DNA of 16,583 bases from DATFUL01 sp041499035 (GTDB lineage Bacteria > Patescibacteriota > Microgenomatia > UBA8517), in contig JBGQJK010000022.1 of the NCBI GenBank assembly GCA_041499035.1, positions 1-16,583 of the forward strand, in the 5' to 3' direction. Each line of letters opens with the position of its first letter. Position 1 is the first letter of the stretch. The notes beneath the pieces were generated by a model that was given only the letters and a program-made list of their open reading frames with translations, was not told the origin of the DNA and made no database searches. The position numbers and the translations under genes are program-made. This document shows, in pieces, positions 7,737 through 15,402 of the stretch.

Positions 7737-7770
7737 TATTGTACCTTTTTTGACTAATTCCTGTACAATA
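7737..7770. promoter_or_regulatory. Inverted repeat carrying a symmetric divergent promoter candidate
   Basis: Two perfect 8-base arms (tattgtac at 7737-7744 and gtacaata at 7763-7770) flank an 18-base centre, between the divergent GT2 (start 7732) and asnB (start 7792) genes. Each strand therefore reads TTGTAC, 19 bases, TACAAT, so each arm would be the -35 box of one promoter and the -10 box of the other. Leftward the predicted start site falls on the GTG at 7732; rightward it leaves about 16 bases before the asnB ATG. A plus-strand TTGACT at 7750-7755 is an alternative -35. The dyad could equally be an operator. Both promoter readings are inference. Confidence 0.4.
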
Positions 7771-7791
7771 GCATTAGTTATTAACCAAAAG

Positions 7792-9654
7792 ATGTGTGGA
7801 ATTGCAGGAAAAGTTTACTTCAATAAGAACAAGGAGATCCGACCTCAGGAAATAAAATTAATGACAAAATCCATAGCACACCGCGGACCGGATGATGAAG
7901 GAGTTTTTATCTCAAAAGATAAACGTGTGGGTTTAGGTAGTCGGCGTCTGGCAATAATTGATCTAAGCGAACGCGGTCATCAGCCAATGTCATACCTTAA
8001 TAGATACACTATTACATTCAATGGCGAAATATATAATTTTCAATCGGAGCGTGAAAAGTTAATAAAATTGGGGTACAAATTTAACTCCGATTCCGATACG
8101 GAAGTTATATTGGCGCTTTATGATAAATACGGCAAGAAATTTTTAGACCACCTTAGGGGGATGTTCGCTTTAGCTATTTACGATGAAGTCGAACAAACAA
8201 TTTTCCTTGCCCGGGACAGGGTAGGCAAAAAACCCCTTAAATATTTGCTAGATGATTCTGTTTTGATATTTGCTTCAGAACTTAAAGCGATTCTAACCCA
8301 AACTGGAGTCAAAAGAAACATTGATATGGAGGCAATTCAGCTTTATTTAACTTATGGATACACCCCGGCACCATTAACCGGATTTCAAAATATAAAAAAA
8401 CTCGAGCCGGGTACTTATCTTTTAATAAATATAAGGAACAGAAGCTTGGAGAAAAAGAGATATTGGAAGCCGATGTTTGATGAAAAACTCCATTTATCCG
8501 AAGAGGAGTGGTGCAAAAGAATTCTTATGACCTTGGAAGAATCAACCCGACTTAGAATGATTGCTGATGTTCCGATTGGCGCTTTCCTTTCCGGTGGGGT
8601 GGATAGTAGCGGCGTGGTAGCGACAATGGCCAGGCTTTCTACCAAGCCGATTAAAACGTTCACAATAGCATTTAAGGATAAAGAGCTAAATGAAGGTCCA
8701 TATGCATCAACGATAGCCAAAATGTACAAAACTGATCACCATGTTTTAATCGCAAAACCTCAATCAGCAGATATTCTACCTTTTCTGGCCAAACAATATG
8801 AAGAACCGTTTGCCGATGCGAGTAGTGTAGTTACATATATGGTTTCAGAAATGACCAGAAAATACGTAACCGTCGCTCTTAACGGTGACGGTGGTGACGA
8901 AAACTTTGCCGGCTATCCGAATAGGTATATGCGGCTTCAACGTGATGTTGACTATGATTACTGGATTCAGCAGGTCCGTCCTATCGCTGCAAAGATATTG
9001 AAGCCATTACGTAAAGCTCGAAATTTTTTTGAAAAATCAAAACTACCCTTATATAACAGGTTCGCATCATATAATAAAATATTCGATCCGGAGGAACTCA
9101 AAAGTCACACTATTGGAAAGCTTTATCATTTAGCGGCAAAAATAAACCCTTACAGAATAGTAGATAAATGCTTTGAATCATTTAAAGGACCTGATCTAAA
9201 GGATGCCGGACTTGAATTCGACCTTCAATATTTCTTGCCGGATCAACTTCTTACAAAAGTTGATATTGCTAGTATGGCAGTATCTCTGGAAGCCAGATCG
9301 CCTCTTCTTGACCATAACATGATCGAGTTGGCATGTAAGATTCCATTCACCCTAAAGGTAAAAAATGGAGAATCTAAATATATTCTTAAAAAGGCGTTAG
9401 AAAGTATTGTTCCAAAAGAAAATCTATACAGACAAAAAATGGGTTTTACAATTCCTCTCAATAAATGGTTCTCAGGAAAATTAAATCTATACGCAAAACA
9501 CGTTTTATTATCTAAAAAATCCAGAATTAAAGAATTTTTTGACAAGAATTATCTAAAAATGATGGTTCTGGAAAATAATCAGACTGAAGATTTTGGTCCA
9601 CGTATTTGGTCGCTGATGTCACTCGAACTTTGGTTGCAAAGTTACTTTGGCTGA
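7792..9654 (+). CDS. asnB: Asparagine synthetase (glutamine-hydrolysing) / AsnB-type amidotransferase
   Basis: The enzyme takes ammonia from glutamine and uses ATP to amidate a carboxylate, classically aspartate to asparagine. I start it at ATG 7792 because the second residue must be the catalytic cysteine: the protein begins MCGIAGKVYF. The frame is open back to 7666, but that extension would bury Cys2. The glutaminase domain shows HRGPDDEG (30-37), R51, NGEIYN (77-82) and SDTE (101-104). The synthetase domain shows SGGVDSS (267-273), the ATP pyrophosphatase loop, and GDGGDE (365-370). Its 620 residues match full-length members. It is the only plus-strand gene among glycosyltransferases. In such loci AsnB homologues can amidate uronic acid sugars (WbpS-like), so the substrate may be a sugar rather than aspartate. 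It overlaps the convergent flippase gene by 13 bases. Confidence 0.93.
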   Translation: MCGIAGKVYFNKNKEIRPQEIKLMTKSIAHRGPDDEGVFISKDKRVGLGSRRLAIIDLSERGHQPMSYLNRYTITFNGEIYNFQSEREKLIKLGYKFNSDSDTEVILALYDKYGKKFLDHLRGMFALAIYDEVEQTIFLARDRVGKKPLKYLLDDSVLIFASELKAILTQTGVKRNIDMEAIQLYLTYGYTPAPLTGFQNIKKLEPGTYLLINIRNRSLEKKRYWKPMFDEKLHLSEEEWCKRILMTLEESTRLRMIADVPIGAFLSGGVDSSGVVATMARLSTKPIKTFTIAFKDKELNEGPYASTIAKMYKTDHHVLIAKPQSADILPFLAKQYEEPFADASSVVTYMVSEMTRKYVTVALNGDGGDENFAGYPNRYMRLQRDVDYDYWIQQVRPIAAKILKPLRKARNFFEKSKLPLYNRFASYNKIFDPEELKSHTIGKLYHLAAKINPYRIVDKCFESFKGPDLKDAGLEFDLQYFLPDQLLTKVDIASMAVSLEARSPLLDHNMIELACKIPFTLKVKNGESKYILKKALESIVPKENLYRQKMGFTIPLNKWFSGKLNLYAKHVLLSKKSRIKEFFDKNYLKMMVLENNQTEDFGPRIWSLMSLELWLQSYFG

Positions 9655-10925
9655 AACCAATAGTGTTTAATTACAATGGCCCAAACATAGATTGCTAGGA
9701 GAGTGTTTGTTAAAGCAAATGTGATTGTCGGACCAAAAACTCCATATTTTGGAATTAAAACAAAATTCAATGCAAATATACCTGCCAGTTGAAAAAATGA
9801 AAGCATTCCTATATATACAGTTTTCTTCATAGCATAGATTATTGCAGTTACCGCTGGGACCGTAAGAAGGAAAGGGATTTGACTAAATGCGAGTGCTCTA
9901 AAAACCGAAAGTGAGGCTGAATACTTTGAACCAAATGCCAGGAGGATGAATGGGTTGGCAACCATAATTCCAAAAATGATGACTATCGACGCGGGAATAA
10001 GTGCTAACGTTGATTTGACAAGATACCTTTTCTCCTTAGCCTTGTCCCCAAAAGAAGCCATTCTCGGAGCAAGGACCGAGGAGTAGCTACCGGCAAGTAC
10101 TATTATGAATGAAGCAATTCTTGAAGAGATCGAATAGACACCAGTTGCCAGAGCACCGCTCATGGCGGCAAGCATTTGAATATCAAGCTTTCCGGAAACT
10201 GACGATATAATTCTATTAACTCCCAGCCACCCTGAAAATTTTAAGAGACCTTTATATTCATTGGAGGTAGGCTTTGAAAAAAGAAAGTCAATTTTTAGAT
10301 AATAAGTAATAAGAATTAATTCCATCACGAAACCAACACCGAAAGACCAAAATGCCAAGGACATATTTAATTTGCCTAGGATAAAGAAGGCAAAAGCAAA
10401 AGTAAGGCGCCCTAAATAAAATACATTGTCAACTATTGTTGATTGAAGGAACTTTCTCTTGGCCTGAAGAATAAACGGAAAAAACATGTCAGGAAATATA
10501 AAAATAGGTATAATTGCAGCCCAAATTGCTATTTTGTAATCGTTAGTTGCAAGTATTGACGGAGCTATAAAATGCGAAAGAATGACAACGATAAGCGACA
10601 GCGAGAGAACTACTACGAGCCTTATAACAAAGGCTGCCTTTATATACTCATTAGCTTTAATGTAATCATTTTTTGAATGGTGTTCTGCAACAAAATTTAC
10701 TGCCCCCGAAGAAATCCCAACATCGGCTAACGCAGTTAAAATGTTAACGAAGTTGACCGCCGCAGAAAATATTCCAAATTCGATAAGTGGTATAGCCCTT
10801 GCAACTAGCACTGTAAAAAAAAGTCCAGAAATTGCTGAAAGCCAATTACCTACAAATAAATATGATGTATCTCTAGCTGTGCTCGAAAAAACCAATGCTT
10901 TGAGACTTTCGAAGTCCTTCTTCAT
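9642..10925 (-). CDS. Wzx-like polysaccharide flippase (MOP superfamily)
   Basis: This is an integral membrane transporter that would flip lipid-linked glycan units across the cytoplasmic membrane. From ATG 10925 (MKKDFESLKALVFSS) it has 427 residues, the usual size. About 12-14 hydrophobic segments span the whole length. ARAIPLIEFGIFS (42-54) and ALADVGISSGAVNF (65-78) match the first two helices of Wzx/RfbX-type exporters. A TTG two codons upstream is the only other start. A TACAAT box with a preceding TG lies six bases before the ATG, and there is no Shine-Dalgarno site. The gene follows the methyltransferase gene with a 15-base gap and overlaps asnB at its 3' end. It is the only flippase seen, so it probably serves the glycan built by the surrounding enzymes (inference). 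Confidence 0.87.
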   Translation of the reverse strand: MKKDFESLKALVFSSTARDTSYLFVGNWLSAISGLFFTVLVARAIPLIEFGIFSAAVNFVNILTALADVGISSGAVNFVAEHHSKNDYIKANEYIKAAFVIRLVVVLSLSLIVVILSHFIAPSILATNDYKIAIWAAIIPIFIFPDMFFPFILQAKRKFLQSTIVDNVFYLGRLTFAFAFFILGKLNMSLAFWSFGVGFVMELILITYYLKIDFLFSKPTSNEYKGLLKFSGWLGVNRIISSVSGKLDIQMLAAMSGALATGVYSISSRIASFIIVLAGSYSSVLAPRMASFGDKAKEKRYLVKSTLALIPASIVIIFGIMVANPFILLAFGSKYSASLSVFRALAFSQIPFLLTVPAVTAIIYAMKKTVYIGMLSFFQLAGIFALNFVLIPKYGVFGPTITFALTNTLLAIYVWAIVIKHYWFQPK

Positions 10926-10931
10926 ATTCAA

Positions 10932-10940
10932 ATTGTATCA
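10932..10940 (-). promoter_or_regulatory. Possible extended -10 box just before the flippase gene
   Basis: On the minus strand TGATACAAT fits an extended -10 element (TG, one base, then TACAAT). It ends six bases before the ATG at 10925, so a transcript from it would start at or next to the start codon. No convincing -35 box lies at 16-18 bases, and the upstream methyltransferase gene ends at 10941, so read-through may be the main source of transcript. Confidence 0.3.
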
Positions 10941-11690
10941 TTATTTGGTAATTCTCCGATTGGAATACCCTTCCCCTTTATGAAGTAAGACTTTTAAAAA
11001 AGCTTTGATAAAATTAAGCGGACTATCAACAAAAAATAAAACATTCTCCTTTTTTATGTATTTGCTGTTCAGGCTAATATAGTCTTCATATACTTCAATA
11101 AGTTTGTGTATATTTACACCATTAAACTCGCTGTAATTAATTTTTCCGGCCCATTCGTATATCACCTCTTTTTCACCGCTCCAATGGGTAACATAAAATT
11201 CGCTTGTATAGAGAATCGGGTAGTTTTTGGGCACCACCTTGAGCAAGTTTCCATTTTTTATAAAGAACCATTTATGGTGCGCCTGACCTGGGACACGTCT
11301 CGCTCCCGTTAGCCAATCTGTATAATCAACCGGGCCAAATTCCATATCTACTCCCATACTCGGCGTAACAATTAGACCGCGTTTAGCGACTCTGGTCATC
11401 TCGTCCATAATCAGGAACGGATTGGGAAGGTCCTCAAGAGTGTGTGTGCAAAGACAAACATCAAATTGCCTACTTTTAAAAGGTAATTTTTCTTTTGTTA
11501 TGTCAACTTTAACAAAGTTGTCAGCTGAAAGTTTTGATGGCCAATAAGGTACGGCTTCGGGTCTAATGAAATCGACTAGTGTATTCACTTTAATTAAGGT
11601 GTGTTGGCGCATACTTCCCCCAACATCAAGTATTTTATCCTTGGGTTTGATTTTTAGTCTTGTTATTATTTCTGAATCAGTTAGAAGCAT
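10941..11690 (-). CDS. Class I SAM-dependent methyltransferase
   Basis: This is a soluble Rossmann-fold methyltransferase of the Methyltransf_11 kind, probably acting on a sugar or lipid-linked glycan given its place between a GT-C gene and a flippase. The SAM-binding motif is KILDVGGS (19-26), a slightly degenerate GxG loop. Acidic KVDI follows at 61-64 and FDVCLCTHTLEDLPNP at 76-91, the post-II and motif IV region. GQAHHKWFFI (135-144) adds a histidine pair. I chose ATG 11690, seven bases beyond the upstream gene's stop codon boundary, giving 249 residues. The frame continues to a GTG at 11747, but those codons overlap the GT-C gene by 53 bases and add nothing family-like. No Shine-Dalgarno site is visible at either start. 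The acceptor is unknown. Confidence 0.85.
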   Translation of the reverse strand: MLLTDSEIITRLKIKPKDKILDVGGSMRQHTLIKVNTLVDFIRPEAVPYWPSKLSADNFVKVDITKEKLPFKSRQFDVCLCTHTLEDLPNPFLIMDEMTRVAKRGLIVTPSMGVDMEFGPVDYTDWLTGARRVPGQAHHKWFFIKNGNLLKVVPKNYPILYTSEFYVTHWSGEKEVIYEWAGKINYSEFNGVNIHKLIEVYEDYISLNSKYIKKENVLFFVDSPLNFIKAFLKVLLHKGEGYSNRRITK

Positions 11691-11694
11691 TTGA

Positions 11695-13251
11695 TTATTT
11701 TCTAACAAGAAGTACCGCCCGTGAATCAAGTCTTTCGTAGTCCTCACTTGCGGGAATTCTATAAACAGCTTTCAGTTCAAACTCCTTTGCTATATCGCCA
11801 CATCCTTCGCAAGTCCATTTTTCAGAATCGTAGGGATTGTTAAAGACAAGCCTCCAATCAAAACCCATATAGTTATTCTGATCATCCATCTGGTAGCTGG
11901 TTAAATATATTGCGTCAAATGGAATCTTGTCAGCTTTTTGCTCAATTAACTGTTTAGGGTTAACTGGGTACCATATTGTCCTTCTGTCACCATACCAACT
12001 TGCCCATGTGTCCAGATTTGTAACAATAAAATCATTCGGTTTGGTATTCTGATTTAAAATACGTGAGAGTGTAACATAGACAGGAGCCTTCCCGGAATTA
12101 TGTGTTTTTGCTTCATACCGCGAGTCCAAGAAAATAACACCTAAAGTTTGACCGACTGCAAAGACTATTATTAATAATATCGAAGTATACATTACCAGCT
12201 TTTCGTTTCTGAATATTTTTGCCGTGATCCAGATAAGAGATTCGGCGGAGAAAATATATATTAATGGAATAATCGGATGTATATACCTAAAAAAAGGAAC
12301 CGATAAAGCAGCTACGGCAAGAGTTAGAGAGAACATAAAAATTACGGCTATCTTTAGAGAGTTTTCCAGTTTATCTTTTCCCCACTTGAAAACTCCAATA
12401 CCGAACATTACTAAAAGGTAGGGATTTAATATTTGAGGAGCCAACTTGTAGAAATTATATAGGTTGTAAAGAAATTTCTTTATTATTGAGCCGATCCCGG
12501 GGTTACTTGATGATTGAAGAAGCCCCCGTAATGAGTCTGAGGCGCTTCCCCCCGCAGCAACTTCTGTTATCGTGCCAAGACCCCTCCCAGTAACCGAGTA
12601 TATAAAGTATTTACCCGCGAATTTCGGGAGAACAAGATAATCAATCAAAAAACCAAAAACTAGGATTCCTATAAAGACGGTAACAGCTTTTTTAGGTCGG
12701 AGATTTATTAAAAGCCACAAAAGGATTATCCCAGCAATATAAATAAATGCCTGAGGTCTTGTAAAATACAAAAGTGCTCCAAAAATGATTGTTATAACAT
12801 CGGACCATGTCTTTCTTAAAGAAACAAAATATGTCCCGGCAACTATTTCTAATGCAAAAAGGGGTTCGGTTGCGCCCGAGATCGCGTAACTTAAAAAATC
12901 CATATTCGCAGCTACTGCCACGGCTGCCAATGCGCCGGTTAGATTTCCGAATATTTTTTTACCCAAAAGAAAAGTAAACAGAATAAGCAAAACAAAGTAA
13001 AACATGGAAACTATAACTACACTTAGATCCGATATACCGAAAAGTTTAAAGGCTAAGGCAATTGAATAAGGCATGACTGGTGGGATCCACGGTGACGGGA
13101 AAGCTGCGCGTTGTGATAAGTCAACAATGCCGCTACTCCAAAATGAGAATTTACCGTTATAGCCCAAGCCTGAAATAACACTTCTGGCAATGTCTGCAAA
13201 CTTGGCAGCATCTGAAAACTGCAAATAAATATTCGTAAAAAGACTTAGCAT
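11695..13251 (-). CDS. GT-C membrane glycosyltransferase with short N-terminus
   Basis: This polytopic membrane glycosyltransferase of the PMT_2-like type has a C-terminal outer domain. From ATG 13251 (MLSLFTNIYLQFSDAAKFADIARSVISGLGY) it has 518 residues. D14 in SDAAKFADIA is the equivalent of the first-loop catalytic Asp, and PSPWIPPVMPYSIAL follows at about 53-67. About ten membrane segments lie between 75 and 400, then a soluble tail with a CEGC pair (11800-11811) that could form a disulfide outside. The membrane helix that normally precedes the catalytic Asp is missing or reduced to a few hydrophobic residues. Upstream the frame runs only to a TTG at 13278 before a stop at 13288-13290. 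It may be truncated, or it may use a shorter first helix. A promoter-like pair sits directly upstream. Confidence 0.85.
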   Translation of the reverse strand: MLSLFTNIYLQFSDAAKFADIARSVISGLGYNGKFSFWSSGIVDLSQRAAFPSPWIPPVMPYSIALAFKLFGISDLSVVIVSMFYFVLLILFTFLLGKKIFGNLTGALAAVAVAANMDFLSYAISGATEPLFALEIVAGTYFVSLRKTWSDVITIIFGALLYFTRPQAFIYIAGIILLWLLINLRPKKAVTVFIGILVFGFLIDYLVLPKFAGKYFIYSVTGRGLGTITEVAAGGSASDSLRGLLQSSSNPGIGSIIKKFLYNLYNFYKLAPQILNPYLLVMFGIGVFKWGKDKLENSLKIAVIFMFSLTLAVAALSVPFFRYIHPIIPLIYIFSAESLIWITAKIFRNEKLVMYTSILLIIVFAVGQTLGVIFLDSRYEAKTHNSGKAPVYVTLSRILNQNTKPNDFIVTNLDTWASWYGDRRTIWYPVNPKQLIEQKADKIPFDAIYLTSYQMDDQNNYMGFDWRLVFNNPYDSEKWTCEGCGDIAKEFELKAVYRIPASEDYERLDSRAVLLVRK

Positions 13252-13257
13252 ATGTCT

Positions 13258-13286
13258 ATAATAAGTACTCGCCTGCAAAAAGTAAA
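13258..13286 (-). promoter_or_regulatory. Promoter candidate for the GT-C/methyltransferase/flippase operon
   Basis: On the minus strand TTTACT (13286-13281), a 17-base spacer and TATTAT (13263-13258) make a fair sigma-70 type pair. Only six bases separate the -10 box from the ATG at 13251, so the start site would fall on the start codon itself. This supports both the choice of 13251 and a leaderless message, but no expression evidence is available. Confidence 0.45.
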
Positions 13287-13292
13287 ATTATC

Positions 13293-13301
13293 TGGTAATA
13301 T
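13293..13301 (+). promoter_or_regulatory. Extended -10 box before the plus-strand methyltransferase gene
   Basis: The plus strand reads TGGTAATAT, an extended -10 form (TG, one base, TAATAT). The -35 position offers only CTGCAA (13273-13278) at 17 bases. Eight bases separate the box from the ATG at 13310, so the message would start with almost no leader. Its -35 region lies inside the divergent promoter candidate at 13258-13286, so the two would compete for RNA polymerase. Confidence 0.4.
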
Positions 13302-13309
13302 CGCTAACT

Positions 13310-14272
13310 ATGGTCTGTAAAATTTGCAATGGCCGAACTAAATTAGGAAGAAAAAAATTATACGATAACCGCCATGGCTATCCGGGAAAGTTTAGTATTG
13401 AGACCTGTTCTAATTGTGGATTTATGCAAACAGTTCCGCAAATTCCCGCTAAAGAGCTAACTAGTCTGTATACCAACTATTATCCAAGACGCGATGCCGA
13501 TTTGGAAACAATGCAAAAAAAAGGCGTGGTGATACCTGATCAATGGAAAATTTTTGAATATGGTCTTGAAACTTCCTGCCACTATCAAACAAAAAAAGGG
13601 GACAGAGTTCTAGATATAGGTTGCGGTACGTGTCAATCGCTATTAGAAATTCAAAAACTTGGCGGAGAGGTATACGGAATCGATCCGGATAAAAATTCAC
13701 AAAAAGTAGCTAAAAAGCTGAAATTAAAATTCCACCTTGGCACGATTCATAACTGTAAATTTCCCAAAAATAGTTTTGATTTAGTCACTGCATCACAAGT
13801 TTTGGAACACGAAAACGATCCAATTAGATTTCTAATGGATTGTAAAAGATTTCTAAAGCCCGGTGGAACTATCATTTTAAGTTTTCCAAATTGCGATTCA
13901 CCGTTTAGGAATATTTGGGGAACAAAATGGCTTCATTGGCATATCCCCTATCATCTAAACCATTTCGGCCGGAAGTCCTTGAATGTGCTCATTTCAAAAT
14001 CAGATTTGAAGCCGATTAGTGTTAAAACCAGAACGCCAAATTTATGGACAATCCTCCAACTCCGCTCTTGGTTAAATGATTCAAAAGAAGGTGTAAGGGA
14101 TCCAATGTGGGATTATAAAAAGACAGAGGAGAAAAAAAATAAATCAAAACTATCCGACAAATTAATATTGGGTTGCTTTAAGATAATTGAAAGTCTTTTG
14201 ATAATAAATAGGGTTCCAGATTACCTAGGTTATGGAGAAAGTTTTGTAGTTAAACTCAAAGCGGAAGATTAA
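13310..14272 (+). CDS. SAM-dependent methyltransferase with N-terminal four-cysteine motif
   Basis: This 320-residue methyltransferase of the Methyltransf_23 style is common in sugar-modification loci. C3, C6, C33 and C36 (CKIC and CSNC) form a probable zinc site. The linker carries YTNYYPRRDADLE, and RVLDIGCGTCQSLLEI (99-114) is the SAM-binding motif I, followed by VYGIDPD (121-127) with D125 as the likely ribose ligand. FDLVTASQVLEHENDP and FLKPGGTIILSFPN complete the core. The C-terminal part has a hydrophobic stretch (LILGCFKIIESLLII) that could associate with membrane or substrate. Relatives act on nucleotide sugars or lipid-linked glycans; the acceptor here is unknown. The gene stands alone on the plus strand, and its TAA overlaps the stop of the convergent aminotransferase gene. 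Confidence 0.9.
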   Translation: MVCKICNGRTKLGRKKLYDNRHGYPGKFSIETCSNCGFMQTVPQIPAKELTSLYTNYYPRRDADLETMQKKGVVIPDQWKIFEYGLETSCHYQTKKGDRVLDIGCGTCQSLLEIQKLGGEVYGIDPDKNSQKVAKKLKLKFHLGTIHNCKFPKNSFDLVTASQVLEHENDPIRFLMDCKRFLKPGGTIILSFPNCDSPFRNIWGTKWLHWHIPYHLNHFGRKSLNVLISKSDLKPISVKTRTPNLWTILQLRSWLNDSKEGVRDPMWDYKKTEEKKNKSKLSDKLILGCFKIIESLLIINRVPDYLGYGESFVVKLKAED

Positions 14273-15402
14273 ATTTCCCTTTTGTATTTTAAATAGATTA
14301 ATTTAATCGAGTTTGCGACTTTTCGCATTTGAGTATCGGTTAACGCCAGCCCGGATGGTATATAAAACCCTTCCCTTTCAATTTTTTCGGTAACTGGAAA
14401 TTTTTCGGTTTTATTCAAATACTTCTTAAGAATCGGTTGGCTTGTTGGAGAATAAAAAAAATCCCTGGTTTCTACTCCCTCTAAAATTAGCTCCTCACGA
14501 AGTTTATCTTTGCTTATTCCAAATTCGCTTTCATCAACTAAAAGTCCATACATCCAATAAACATTTTTTACTCCAGACCTTGTTTTAGGAGTGGTGATAC
14601 CGGGAATATTTTCAAGAAGCAACTTGTAAATTGATGCCATGTATTCTTTTTTCAACAGGTATTCTTTGACATGCGAAAGTTCTCCGCAGCCCAATGCTCC
14701 CTGCAGATTTGTCATTCTGTAATTAAACCCAATATCGTCGTGGATGAACCTTTTCTTTAACGAATGATGCAAATCGCGAAACTGTCGGGCTTTAACCGCT
14801 AGATCTTCATCATCGGTTACAATCATTCCCCCCTCTCCTGTGGTAACAATTTTATTAGCGTAGAAACTAAAAGCATTAATTAGACCAAATGAACCACATT
14901 TTTTCCGTTTGTACTCTCCTCCACACGCTTCTGCAGCATCTTCCAATATAGGGATCTTGTGTTTCTTGGCAATTTTAACGATCGAACCCATTTCGGCTGC
15001 GTGTCCATAAATATGAACGGGGAGTATAATTTTTGTTCTTTTCGTTATCTTCCGTTCAATTTGGTTCGGATCTATGTTAAAAGTGTCCGGCTCACAATCA
15101 ATAAAAACGGGTTTGGCCCCCGTATATAATACGGCAAGCCAAGTAGAACCCATGGTAAATGCAGGAACTATTACTTCATCTCCGGGGCCTACTCCAAGAG
15201 CAAGGAGAGCCACATGGAGAGCTGCAGTGCCGTTGCAAACAGCAATACCATGTTTCATTCCAATGTAAGCTGCGAACTTTTCTTCAAACTCTTTTACAAA
15301 ACTTCCCGACGAGGAAATCCAACCACTATCTAGAGCCTGGTTCACAAATTTCTTGGAATCATCCGACAAAACCGGCTCGTTAACTGGAATAAAATTATCC
15401 AT
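14269..15402 (-). CDS. DegT/DnrJ/EryC1/StrS family PLP-dependent sugar aminotransferase
   Basis: This enzyme uses pyridoxal phosphate to put an amino group on a keto-sugar nucleotide; the sequence looks most like the perosamine synthetase branch. From ATG 15402 the protein is 377 residues and opens IPVNEPVLSDDSKKFV, then DSGWISSSG, both typical of the family start. EDAAEACGG (154-162) supplies D155, which contacts the PLP ring nitrogen. SFYANKIVTTGEGGMIV (179-195) contains K184, the Schiff-base lysine. A TTG five codons upstream (15417) is unlikely. The ATG overlaps the stop of the HD-like gene by eight bases, so the two are probably coupled. No 4,6-dehydratase that would make its substrate is seen in the window. 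The exact sugar, such as GDP-perosamine or another 4-amino sugar, cannot be fixed. Confidence 0.93.
   Translation of the reverse strand: MDNFIPVNEPVLSDDSKKFVNQALDSGWISSSGSFVKEFEEKFAAYIGMKHGIAVCNGTAALHVALLALGVGPGDEVIVPAFTMGSTWLAVLYTGAKPVFIDCEPDTFNIDPNQIERKITKRTKIILPVHIYGHAAEMGSIVKIAKKHKIPILEDAAEACGGEYKRKKCGSFGLINAFSFYANKIVTTGEGGMIVTDDEDLAVKARQFRDLHHSLKKRFIHDDIGFNYRMTNLQGALGCGELSHVKEYLLKKEYMASIYKLLLENIPGITTPKTRSGVKNVYWMYGLLVDESEFGISKDKLREELILEGVETRDFFYSPTSQPILKKYLNKTEKFPVTEKIEREGFYIPSGLALTDTQMRKVANSIKLIYLKYKREI

Noticed and set aside
7666..7791. In-frame 42-codon N-terminal extension of asnB
   Set aside because: It overlaps the divergent GT2 gene and the promoter region, and it would remove the required N-terminal position of the catalytic cysteine.
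8415..8729. Minus-strand open frame of 104 codons
   Set aside because: Antisense to the synthetase domain of asnB, including the SGGVDSS loop; the translation is low-complexity and has no ribosome site.
9243..9545. Minus-strand open frame of 100 codons
   Set aside because: Antisense to the conserved C-terminal part of asnB; a shadow of that gene.
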